Part shown: one piece after another, positions 23,381 to 30,997 of the stretch | How positions within the stretch are numbered: position 1 is the stretch's first letter | Layout: each line of letters opens with the position of its first letter | Origin: Flavobacteriaceae bacterium | Lineage (GTDB): Bacteria; Bacteroidota; Bacteroidia; Flavobacteriales; Flavobacteriaceae | Assembly: GCA_020435965.1 (NCBI GenBank) | Contig: JAGQYS010000009.1 | Span: 1 to 33,757 of the forward strand | DNA: 33,757 bases | Direction: 5' to 3' | Translations under genes and position numbers: made by a program | Notes under the pieces: model-generated | The model's database searches: none | What the model was told of the DNA's origin: nothing | The model's input: only the letters and a program-made list of their open reading frames with translations

Positions 23381-24250
23381 TTAGGATTGTCCTAAATACG
23401 TTTTAAGTACTTTACTTTTTGAGGTGTGTCGCAACCTGCGAATACCTTTTTCTTTTATTTGTCTAACACGTTCTCTTGTAAGCCCAAAAGAATCGCCAAT
23501 TTCTTGCAGGCTCATTGGGTGTTTTTTGTTAATTCCGTAATAATGTCTAAGCACTATGGCTTCTTTTTCAGATAGCGTATCTAATGCACGATTAATTTCA
23601 ATAGTTAGGGAATTTTGCATTAGATCGGCATCTGGTTTTGGTGATTCATCAGATTTAACAACATCATAAAGCGTTGAAGTTTCACCTTCTTTTAAGGGCA
23701 TATCCATAGACACATGTCGTCCAGAGATTTTCATAGATTGCTTTACATTACTTACTGAAACATCTAAAGTTTTGGCTATTTCTTCAGCACTTGGAGCTCT
23801 TTCATGAGTTTGCTCTAAGAATGAATAGGCTTTATTTATTTTATTGATGGAACCAATTTTATTTAATGGCAATCTCACAATTCTTGATTGTTCAGCTAGT
23901 GCTTGTAAGATGGCTTGTCTAATCCACCATACAGCATACGAAATAAATTTGAATCCTCTGGTTTCGTCAAAGCGTTTGGCCGCTTTTACTAAGCCAGCAT
24001 TTCCTTCGTTAATTAAATCTGGTAACGATAAACCTTGATTTTGATATTGTTTTGAGACTGATACTACAAAACGTAAGTTAGCAGTGGTGAGTTTGTCTAA
24101 AGCTTCTTGATCTCCTGAGCGAATTCTTTGTGCTAATTCTACTTCTTCATCAGCTGTGATTAATTCAATTTTGCTAATATCTTGAAGATACTTGTCAAGC
24201 GACTTCGATTCTCTGTTGGTAACTTGTTTCGTGATTTTTAATTGCCTCAT
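23381..24250 (-). CDS. rpoD: Primary RNA polymerase sigma factor, short Bacteroidota type
   Basis: The 289-residue sigma-70 protein lacks region 1.1 and is the size of the Bacteroidota primary sigma factor. Region 1.2 is [15 protein letters not shown]. Region 2 runs from [20 protein letters not shown] through [16 protein letters not shown]. Region 3 includes [11 protein letters not shown], and region 4.2 has [19 protein letters not shown] followed by [10 protein letters not shown]. It should recognise the TAnnTTTG promoters found elsewhere in the window. The gap to the upstream asmA-like gene is 133 bp and A/T-rich without a perfect promoter match. rpsU follows by 24 bp. Two MRQLKI residues start it; no better start exists. 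Confidence 0.95.
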   Translation of the reverse strand: MRQLKITKQVTNRESKSLDKYLQDISKIELITADEEVELAQRIRSGDQEALDKLTTANLRFVVSVSKQYQNQGLSLPDLINEGNAGLVKAAKRFDETRGFKFISYAVWWIRQAILQALAEQSRIVRLPLNKIGSINKINKAYSFLEQTHERAPSAEEIAKTLDVSVSNVKQSMKISGRHVSMDMPLKEGETSTLYDVVKSDESPKPDADLMQNSLTIEINRALDTLSEKEAIVLRHYYGINKKHPMSLQEIGDSFGLTRERVRQIKEKGIRRLRHTSKSKVLKTYLGQS

Positions 24251-24383
24251 ATATTAAGATTAAAGTTTAAGTTATACATTTTTACAACTTAACGTTTTAT
24301 TTAAGAAATCCTAATAAATGAGTGTTTTTATTCCAAAAAAGAGTAAAAAATCACAAAAAAAGAACGAAAAAGAACAAAAACTG

Positions 24384-27029
24384 CTAATTTGTGGTGTCTT
24401 TTTTCTTTTTTCGATTTTTAATTAGATCTCCCAAAATTCCTTTCACTTTGTCTTTCCCAACATTTTTTAGGCTATCAGTTTTTGTAGTTGTACTATCTTT
24501 TTTAGTTTGAGTTTCAACTTTAGTGCTATCAATGTCTTTTTTATTTTTATTAAAAAGATCACCTACAAGATCTTTCAGTTTGTCTTTGCCTTGATTCACA
24601 AGTTTTTGTTTTTCAATTTCAATAAGTTGTTTTGTTAAGCTTGAAACGCCACTGGTTAAATCTGTAGTCACTTTTGGACTCGCATAAGTTCCAGAAATAT
24701 TTGCAGTTACTGGAATGGTTATTTTGTTAACCTCGTTATCATTTATTCTTCCAATGAGTTGGTTAACTTCACTACCCAAATATTTTGCAGGCACATTTAA
24801 AACGGCTTTATAATTTAATGATTTGTCAAAGCCATGAGAGCCTGCTACCTCAATAGCTATGTCTTTATAATTAATAGTAAAAGGTTTTACATTTACCAAT
24901 CCGTTTTCAATAACCAAATTTGTTTTTAAATTTTTTAAATTCAATTTTTCTAAATCGAGGAAATTCAAGTTTTCTTCTAATTTACCAATCAGCTTTAAAT
25001 TGTCTTTGTTTATAGAATTCACTAAAACTTCAGCAAACGTTTCACCAGAAATTGTAGCTAAATTTGGCGTGAAGGATTCCGTTAGATTTCCTTTTAAATT
25101 GATGGTGGAATTTAATTTTCCTTGCAACGCATTAGCAATAGGAGCAATGGTTTGAAAAAATTCCAAATCGTTAAAAGATTTGGCTATATCAAATCCATCT
25201 ACACCTAAATTGATATTAAAGGTTGGCGTCTCTTGTTGTGTTGATACATTACCAGTAATGGCTAAAAATCCATCAAAAAGTTTTGAAGTTAATCCTTTTA
25301 ATACAGCTTGTTGATCTTTAATGGCTAAAGTACCACTAACGTCTTTTAAATTCAAATTATCATAAATAACAGTGTTTACATCTGCTGTAATATTACAATC
25401 TAAAAACTCTGGTATTTTAAGTGATTCTTTGTTTGATGTTGTTTTATTTTCTTCTGCAACTTTATCTTTTGCAACCATAAAATCGTTAACTGCAAATACG
25501 TTTGAATTTACTTTAAAATCACCTTGAAGCTTGTTCTTTTGCATTAAAAACCCAATCAGATTTTTAATGGTTCCAGTAGCATTAATGTCACTTTCGCCAG
25601 TTTTAGCATTAAAATTATTTAAAGAAATTGTTCCAGGATTGAAAGTTAAATCTGCTTTTGAAATGTGAATAGGATTGACAATATCTTCTGAAGAAAAAAT
25701 AAAATCAGTAATACTCACAGAGCCAGTATTTTTAATACGATTGTATGCATTGGTTTCAATGGCATTCATATCAAAAGAGGTATTCACTTTTCCTTTTAAA
25801 ATACCACTTAGTTGTTTTTCCAATTGAATTGGATAAGCTTTTGAAATGTTGGCAAGGTTCAGTGTACCATCAAGATTGGCATTTACCAGAGTGTTTGCGC
25901 CTAAGTTTTTCAAAATAACTGAAGATTTAAAAACATCTTGGTCTATTTTAAAGTTAAGTGTAGTTAAATTGATATAAGTATCATCAGGATTTCCATTGTC
26001 ATTTTTCACTGTGGCATTAATACTGATACTTTCAACGCGTTTAGGAAGGTCAGGGTATTTAAACGAAGCATTATCAGATACCATTTTTATATCGATGGTT
26101 GGAATTGTTGTTTCTGACATCAATCCTTTAACGATGCCTTCTACTTTAAAATCGCCAGAGGTCTCAACATTATCCAAATTTTTGGAAAAACGTTCTGGCA
26201 TTACAGCCAGAAAATCTTTAAATGACGATTCAGGGTTTTTAAACGTAATATCTATAAGCTGTCCTTCTTCTTTTAACTGCACAAAACCGTTAAATTCCAA
26301 TGGCAATTGATTGATAAACCCTTTGTTCTCTTTGAAGGAATATCTGTTTTCCTTAAGATTTAAATCAATTAAAGCATCTAAAGTAACGTGGTTGTTTTCA
26401 AGGTAAGAAGCATTGTCTATACTTAAACTCACATCAGCTTCAGATTTTGTGTCTAACTCTGAAACCACATCTGTAAATAAGGCATTCCCAGAATGATTTA
26501 AATTAGTAACATATACAGTTGTATTGTTGTTTTCGTTAATATAAGTGAGCGCACTGTTAGTAATGTTGTAGTCTTCAATATTGATTTTAAAACCACTTTC
26601 AGAACTTGCTTCGCTGGAACTTTCAGTTTTAAAAATATCCCAATTAGTTGCTCCTGTTTTGCTTTCTTTTAAAGTCATTAAAGCTTCATCAATAGCAACA
26701 CTTGTAATGGCAATAGGTTCATCATTTTGGTTTTTAAAAAGCTCTTTAATAGCCATTTTTAAACCAATGGATTTTGCTGTAGTAAAAGTGTCGTCTTTAA
26801 AAGGCTCGTTGTTAGTTATGTTAAGATTGCTTATGGTAACTTTGGCGTTTGGGAAGCTGCTAATCAAGCTCAAACTAACATCGTCAAACTCAACTTTGGC
26901 ATTAATGTTTTTGTCTGCATAGTTTTGTACAATGGCATCAATTTTAGATTCTAGAACAAAAGGGATTGCAATTAGAATCACCACAAAAATCAATAAGATA
27001 ATTCCTATAATTTTAAAAATCTTCTTCAT
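24384..27029 (-). CDS. AsmA family large membrane-anchored protein
   Basis: The 881-residue protein has one N-terminal membrane helix (about 4-25, IFKIIGIILLIFVVILIAI). An AsmA N-terminal region follows (SKIDAIVQNYADKNINAKVE, SSFPNAKVTISNLNITN). A very long beta-rich stretch with repeated short strands and N/D/T-rich turns comes next, and a C-terminal AsmA-like region near 600-800 (LQGKLNSTINLKGNLTESFT, IPVTANISGTYASPKVTTDL). The tail is lysine and threonine rich. AsmA-type proteins are periplasmic beta-groove proteins now linked to phospholipid transport between membranes; a part in outer membrane lipid balance is likely by family. It precedes rpoD on the same strand, possibly co-transcribed. 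Confidence 0.85.
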   Translation of the reverse strand: MKKIFKIIGIILLIFVVILIAIPFVLESKIDAIVQNYADKNINAKVEFDDVSLSLISSFPNAKVTISNLNITNNEPFKDDTFTTAKSIGLKMAIKELFKNQNDEPIAITSVAIDEALMTLKESKTGATNWDIFKTESSSEASSESGFKINIEDYNITNSALTYINENNNTTVYVTNLNHSGNALFTDVVSELDTKSEADVSLSIDNASYLENNHVTLDALIDLNLKENRYSFKENKGFINQLPLEFNGFVQLKEEGQLIDITFKNPESSFKDFLAVMPERFSKNLDNVETSGDFKVEGIVKGLMSETTIPTIDIKMVSDNASFKYPDLPKRVESISINATVKNDNGNPDDTYINLTTLNFKIDQDVFKSSVILKNLGANTLVNANLDGTLNLANISKAYPIQLEKQLSGILKGKVNTSFDMNAIETNAYNRIKNTGSVSITDFIFSSEDIVNPIHISKADLTFNPGTISLNNFNAKTGESDINATGTIKNLIGFLMQKNKLQGDFKVNSNVFAVNDFMVAKDKVAEENKTTSNKESLKIPEFLDCNITADVNTVIYDNLNLKDVSGTLAIKDQQAVLKGLTSKLFDGFLAITGNVSTQQETPTFNINLGVDGFDIAKSFNDLEFFQTIAPIANALQGKLNSTINLKGNLTESFTPNLATISGETFAEVLVNSINKDNLKLIGKLEENLNFLDLEKLNLKNLKTNLVIENGLVNVKPFTINYKDIAIEVAGSHGFDKSLNYKAVLNVPAKYLGSEVNQLIGRINDNEVNKITIPVTANISGTYASPKVTTDLTSGVSSLTKQLIEIEKQKLVNQGKDKLKDLVGDLFNKNKKDIDSTKVETQTKKDSTTTKTDSLKNVGKDKVKGILGDLIKNRKKKKDTTN

Positions 27030-27088
27030 ACATGTTGGTTTATATCACTATATACGTTTAAAATGGAAAAATAAGTCTTAATGAAATA

Positions 27089-27793
27089 CTAAATGAGCGA
27101 AATTTCTTCGTTCACTTTTAAATTAAAGCGTTTTCTGAATACATAAACGCCTAAATATAACAATGGCGTATCTAAAGCTGCGACCATTACTTTAAACAAA
27201 AAACCTGCGGCAAGTAAGCCATTAAATTTGCTCCATTCGATGATACCAAAGGAACATAAAAGCAACAATATGGTAAGCGTATCTACCAATTGAGAAGAAA
27301 ATGTAGAAAAGTTATTTCTAAGCCATAGATGTTTGCCATTTGTGAGTCCTTTCCAGAAATGATAAATCTGAATGTCTATAAATTGAGCCAACAAATAAGC
27401 CATCATGCTTGCAAAAACTGCAACGATGGTATTTCCGAAAACTGTATGGAACATATCATCGTTAACATAAGACCAAGATGTAGCTGGTACATTATCTGCC
27501 ACTAAAACAATAAGTAACGAAAACACAGATGCAAAAATTCCTGTAACCACAACCTGATTGGCACGTTTTTTACCATAAATCTCACTAATTAAATCTGTAA
27601 TTAAAAACGTTATAGGATATGGTAATATGCCTACAGAGATTTCAAATAAGTTGGCTCCAAATATTTCTATATCAAAAGGATACCAATAAAAAAATTTCTG
27701 AAAGATCAAGTTTGAAACCACCAAAGACGTGATAAATAATGCTCCGAGAAGCATATATATACGTTGTGCCAAAAGCTTATCTTTTATCGTCAT
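27089..27793 (-). CDS. Queuosine precursor transporter (YhhQ family)
   Basis: The 234-residue protein has about six membrane helices (first LLGALFITSLVVSNLI). The family blocks are present: YPITFLITDLISEIYGKKRANQVV, ASMMAYLLAQFIDIQIYHFWKG, and LWLRNNFSTFSSQLVDTLTIL with the charged residues typical of the YhhQ/COG1738 vitamin uptake group. These proteins take up queuosine precursors (preQ0/preQ1 or queuine) across the inner membrane for tRNA modification. No queuosine synthesis gene is near, which fits salvage. A palindromic repeat (27814-27857) lies just before its start, between it and the GIY-YIG gene. Confidence 0.9.
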   Translation of the reverse strand: MTIKDKLLAQRIYMLLGALFITSLVVSNLIFQKFFYWYPFDIEIFGANLFEISVGILPYPITFLITDLISEIYGKKRANQVVVTGIFASVFSLLIVLVADNVPATSWSYVNDDMFHTVFGNTIVAVFASMMAYLLAQFIDIQIYHFWKGLTNGKHLWLRNNFSTFSSQLVDTLTILLLLCSFGIIEWSKFNGLLAAGFLFKVMVAALDTPLLYLGVYVFRKRFNLKVNEEISLI

Positions 27794-27813
27794 TATTTAC
27801 TTTACTATTCTAT

Positions 27814-27857
27814 TGTCAGTTCGAGTGATGCGACGCAGGAGCATTGTATCGAGAACT
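27814..27857 (+). repeat. Left palindromic repeat flanking the GIY-YIG gene
   Basis: The head TGTCAGTTCGAGTGAT (27814-27829) and tail ATTGTATCGAGAACT (27843-27857) enclose a 13-base centre. The head and tail are partly complementary to each other (AGTTC with GAACT). The copy at 28170-28217, read on the other strand, has 15 of 16 head bases and 13 of 15 tail bases the same, with a different centre. The tail ends one base before the GIY-YIG stop codon. Confidence 0.8.
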
Positions 27858-27858
27858 A

Positions 27859-28152
27859 TTATTTTTTGAACCTCTTTTTTGCTAAGTTAGAAAGTTTTTC
27901 AAACTCATTATTAATGAGAGCATTCTTTTTAGCTCCAGACCAGTTCTTTATTTGTTTTTCAGTTTGAATCGCAATTTCAACATTTGTAAATTCAGCATAA
28001 AACTTTAAATTAATAGGTCTTCGTTTAAACGTATAGCTATCAATGTGTTTTCCTAATTGGTGTTCAATGAGTCTTTTCTCCATATTAGATGTAATACTTG
28101 TATAATAGGTATTGTCAGAGCATTCTAAAATATAAACATAGTATGTTTTCAT
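27859..28152 (-). CDS. Small GIY-YIG nuclease family protein bracketed by inverted repeats
   Basis: The 97-residue protein is a single GIY-YIG domain. YVYILECSDNTYYTSITS covers the first two strands with the GIY and YIG positions, SNMEKRLIEHQLGKH brings the conserved Arg28, and AIQTEKQIKNWSGAKKNALI carries the acidic metal ligand Glu (about residue 64). In most relatives the second motif reads YTG; here it is YTS, so the glycine is replaced by serine. The tail is lysine rich. Free-standing proteins of this size (UPF0213-like) are common in Flavobacteriaceae and have no proven role. The gene lies between two inverted copies of one palindromic repeat (27814-27857 and 28170-28217), which suggests a mobile unit or a repeat-processing role, by inference. 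Confidence 0.85.
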   Translation of the reverse strand: MKTYYVYILECSDNTYYTSITSNMEKRLIEHQLGKHIDSYTFKRRPINLKFYAEFTNVEIAIQTEKQIKNWSGAKKNALINNEFEKLSNLAKKRFKK

Positions 28153-28169
28153 TAAAATTTAGGGTTAAA

Positions 28170-28217
28170 TCTTCTCGATACAATTCCGATAAAATATCGG
28201 AATCACTCGAAGTGACA
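28170..28217 (-). repeat. Right palindromic repeat flanking the GIY-YIG gene
   Basis: Read on the minus strand from 28217 it starts TGTCACTTCGAGTGAT and ends ATTGTATCGAGAAGA. The centre is a hairpin of ATTCCGAT and ATCGGAAT around AAAAT (plus strand 28183-28203). It is the inverted counterpart of the repeat at 27814-27857, 17 bases before the GIY-YIG start codon on the coding strand. Confidence 0.8.
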
Positions 28218-28310
28218 TTTTGAATTGAATTGACTAAAAATATTTTGTGAATAAATCATTACAGTAAATATAACCTAATAATTTTTGTTTTAGTTATTTT
28301 GCGAACTCGT

Positions 28311-29441
28311 ATGAATCAACCCAATAACATCTACATTTCATTAGGCAGTAATAAAGGCGACAAGTTTAAAAACTTGCAGAATGCTATTGATTTAATTCAT
28401 CAAAAAATCGGTTTTGTATCAAGTATATCAAGGGTTTATAAAACGGAAGCCATAGGTTTTGAAGGAGACGATTTTTTAAATACTTGCATTGTTGTTGAAA
28501 CAAATCTCAAGCCTAAAAAAGCAATGCGATTATTGCTTAGCGTTGAGAAAGAATTAGGTAGAACAAGAAATAATGCTAAAGGTTACCAATCTAGAATTAT
28601 AGATTTAGACATCATTTTTTATAATGATGAAATTATCGATACTAAATTACTCACAGTTCCACATCCTGAAATGCACAAGCGTAGGTTTGTGTTGCAGCCT
28701 TTAAAAGATATTGCACCTCAGGTGGAGCATCCAAAAAAGAAAAAAACAGTAGCTGAGCTGTTAGAGCAAAGCAAAGATAAAAGTGAAGTAGACTCAATTA
28801 ACATCTGGTTAAAAAATCCAAGCAAATCTTACGATTTCTCATTGTACAATTACATTGCTATTGAAGGAAACATTGGCGCAGGAAAAACAAGTTTTGCAAC
28901 ACAAATGTCTAGAGAGTTTAATGCGAAACTCATTTTAGAGCGTTTTGCAGACAACCCTTTTTTGCCAAAGTTTTACAAAGAACCACTGCGTTATGCCTTT
29001 ACTTTGGAGATGTCTTTCCTTGCAGACAGATACCAACAAATTAGTGACGACTTATCGCAACTGGATTTGTTTAAGGATTTTATTGTGAGCGATTACGATG
29101 TGTTTAAGTCGCTTATTTTCTCTAAAATCACCTTGCCTGAAGACGAGTTTAGACTGTATAGAAAATTGTTTTATCAAGTATATAAAGATATTGCCAAGCC
29201 AGATTTGTATGTGTATTTATACCAAAACACAGAACGACTGCAACAAAATATTAAAAAGCGAGGTCGCAATTACGAACAAGACATTGAAGACGAATATTTA
29301 AATAAAATTAACTCAGGTTACTTAGACTTCTTAAAAAACCATCCAGAATTTAATGTGAAAATCATTGATATTTCAGAACGAGATTTTGTAAAAAACCGTG
29401 AGGATTATCTTTGGGTGTTGGATGAGATTTGTTCAAATTAA
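28311..29441 (+). CDS. folK: Fusion of 6-hydroxymethyldihydropterin pyrophosphokinase (FolK) and deoxynucleoside kinase
   Basis: From ATG 28311 the product has 376 residues in two enzymes. Residues 1-160 are FolK, which transfers pyrophosphate from ATP to 6-hydroxymethyl-dihydropterin in folate synthesis. It has ISLGSNKGDK at 9-18, FLNTCIVVET, and magnesium ligands Asp98 and Asp100 in SRIIDLDI. After a linker, residues about 178-376 are a deoxynucleoside kinase. The P-loop is GNIGAGKT (186-193), followed by LILERFADNPFLPKFY, LEMSFLADRYQQI, FIVSDYDVFKSLIF and the lid region KKRGRNYEQDIEDEYL. Both active sites look whole, so the protein may link folate and dNTP supply. I rejected an upstream TTG at 28299. 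Which deoxynucleoside is used is unknown. Confidence 0.92.
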   Translation: MNQPNNIYISLGSNKGDKFKNLQNAIDLIHQKIGFVSSISRVYKTEAIGFEGDDFLNTCIVVETNLKPKKAMRLLLSVEKELGRTRNNAKGYQSRIIDLDIIFYNDEIIDTKLLTVPHPEMHKRRFVLQPLKDIAPQVEHPKKKKTVAELLEQSKDKSEVDSINIWLKNPSKSYDFSLYNYIAIEGNIGAGKTSFATQMSREFNAKLILERFADNPFLPKFYKEPLRYAFTLEMSFLADRYQQISDDLSQLDLFKDFIVSDYDVFKSLIFSKITLPEDEFRLYRKLFYQVYKDIAKPDLYVYLYQNTERLQQNIKKRGRNYEQDIEDEYLNKINSGYLDFLKNHPEFNVKIIDISERDFVKNREDYLWVLDEICSN

Positions 29442-29457
29442 TATAATTTAATATTAA

Positions 29458-30351
29458 ATGGAAGTAAGAATCAATTCGTTAACTGAAGCATATGAATTTT
29501 TAAATAGTTTATTGCCAGATAATTCAGATTTTTATTTTAGAGGTCAGGCAAATTTTGAATGGAATTTACAACCGTCTGTTTATAGGTTTAATAATTTTCT
29601 TAGATATCAAACTGCTGTTTATGAAAACACTCTGCTACAATTCAAGCCAGAAAAACCATTGCCTCCTTTAATTCACACCGAATACGATTTGGAATGGTTG
29701 ATGTTATGCCAACATTATGGTGTGCCTACAAGACTTTTAGATTGGTCTAGTGATTTTACTACTGCTTTATTTTTTGCATGTTATGATAAAGAAAACTTAA
29801 ACAAGGATGGAGTTTTATTTATCTGTGATAAAAACGACTATAGTAGTTTGAACAGTTATGGCGAATTTCAGCAAAATAGTAGAAATGTAGGAAAAATTTC
29901 ATTTATGAAAACCATGATACCTAACCCAAGGATGAGAAGCCAATCAGGTTGTTTTATGATTTGGGATAGCTATCCATTAGATAAAGACAAATCAACAGAA
30001 AGTTACGATTTGTGGGAATATCACAAGCATTATGAAAATGACTTTACTCTTAAGAAGATTATTATTTCGAGCCAAGCAAAACTTGGAATAATTGCTGATT
30101 TAAGAAAAATATACGATATTACTTATAATAGTTTATACCTTAATGCCAATCAATTTGTAAGGAAATGGACTTCACATTTTGATGTTATTAGAGAAAGAGT
30201 ATATTTGATAACACTATGGATTACTGATGCAGAACGATTAACTGATGAGCAAGTGAAGCATGTATTGAGATTAACAAATGGAGGTATGAAAAACTCTTTT
30301 AAAGGCTGTGTAAATTTGAGTTCATTGGTATTAGGCAGAAAACCAAAATAA
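29458..30351 (+). CDS. FRG domain protein, function unknown
   Basis: The 297-residue protein has the FRG motif in FYFRGQANFEWNLQPSVYR (FRG at 27-29) and the family's most conserved block QHYGVPTRLLDWSSDFTTALFFA (85-107). The rest has GVLFICDK, RMRSQSGCFMIWDSYPLD and a C-terminal helical part with ERVYLITLWITDAERLTDEQ. No signal peptide or membrane helix. FRG-domain proteins are scattered among bacteria and phages and none has an established biochemical role that I can name. It lies 16 bp after folK in the same direction, inside an otherwise core region, and ends 3 bp from the convergent methyltransferase gene with no terminator. It looks like an accessory gene that has slipped between core genes. 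Confidence 0.8.
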   Translation: MEVRINSLTEAYEFLNSLLPDNSDFYFRGQANFEWNLQPSVYRFNNFLRYQTAVYENTLLQFKPEKPLPPLIHTEYDLEWLMLCQHYGVPTRLLDWSSDFTTALFFACYDKENLNKDGVLFICDKNDYSSLNSYGEFQQNSRNVGKISFMKTMIPNPRMRSQSGCFMIWDSYPLDKDKSTESYDLWEYHKHYENDFTLKKIIISSQAKLGIIADLRKIYDITYNSLYLNANQFVRKWTSHFDVIRERVYLITLWITDAERLTDEQVKHVLRLTNGGMKNSFKGCVNLSSLVLGRKPK

Positions 30352-30354
30352 GAT

Positions 30355-30885
30355 TTATTGGGATAGCTTACAAAACAAATCCCAAATCACCACACCACAG
30401 CTCACCGAAATATTCAACGAATGTTTGGTGCCATATTGCGGTATTTCAATCACCACATCACTTGCATTTACAACCTCTTGTTGCACGCCTTTTACTTCAT
30501 TGCCAAAAACAATCGCGTATCTTGTTTCTTCAGTAGGCATAAAATCATTAAGCTTGGTTGCATTTTCAGCTTGTTCAATAGAAATGACTTTGACACCCTG
30601 AGCTTGTAATGATTTCACTACGTCTAGCGTGTCTTTAACATATTCCCAAACTACAGTGTCTGTACTTCCCAATGCCGTTTTATGGATGTCTTTATGAGGC
30701 GGTTTTGCAGTAATGCCACAGAGATAAATTTTTTCAATCAAAAATGCATCACTTGTTCTAAAAACACTTCCAATATTATTAAGACTTCTGATATTGTCTA
30801 AAACCACAATCAAAGGCGTTTTTTTAGTGTCCTTAAATTCCTCAACTGATAATCTGTCGAGTTCGCTGTTTTTTAGTTTCCGCAT
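30355..30885 (-). CDS. TrmH/SpoU family RNA 2'-O-methyltransferase
   Basis: The 176-residue SPOUT enzyme methylates a ribose 2'-hydroxyl in RNA using S-adenosylmethionine bound in a deep knot. The three family motifs are complete: motif 1 LDNIRSLNNIGSVFRTSDAF with the catalytic Arg, motif 2 AIVFGNEVKGV, and motif 3 EIPQYGTKHSLNISVSCGVV. The small size, without an L30e-like N-terminal domain, is nearer to the tRNA Gm18 or TrmL-like members than to RlmB. The exact target (tRNA or rRNA site) cannot be told. It starts 112 bp from mutS, on the opposite strand, and meets the FRG gene tail to tail with a 3-bp gap. Confidence 0.9.
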   Translation of the reverse strand: MRKLKNSELDRLSVEEFKDTKKTPLIVVLDNIRSLNNIGSVFRTSDAFLIEKIYLCGITAKPPHKDIHKTALGSTDTVVWEYVKDTLDVVKSLQAQGVKVISIEQAENATKLNDFMPTEETRYAIVFGNEVKGVQQEVVNASDVVIEIPQYGTKHSLNISVSCGVVIWDLFCKLSQ

Positions 30886-30997
30886 GTTTAATAATTGTAG
30901 ATAACTTATGGTAGAACGCTTTTTAAAAACATGAAATATTAGTTACATTAGCGTTCTTACAATCTTTGCAAAAGTAACACATAAAAATCACTTAAAA

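Noticed and set aside
29458..30351. FRG gene as part of a defence island
   Set aside because: It is alone between housekeeping genes; no nuclease, helicase, methylase or toxin-antitoxin partner is adjacent.
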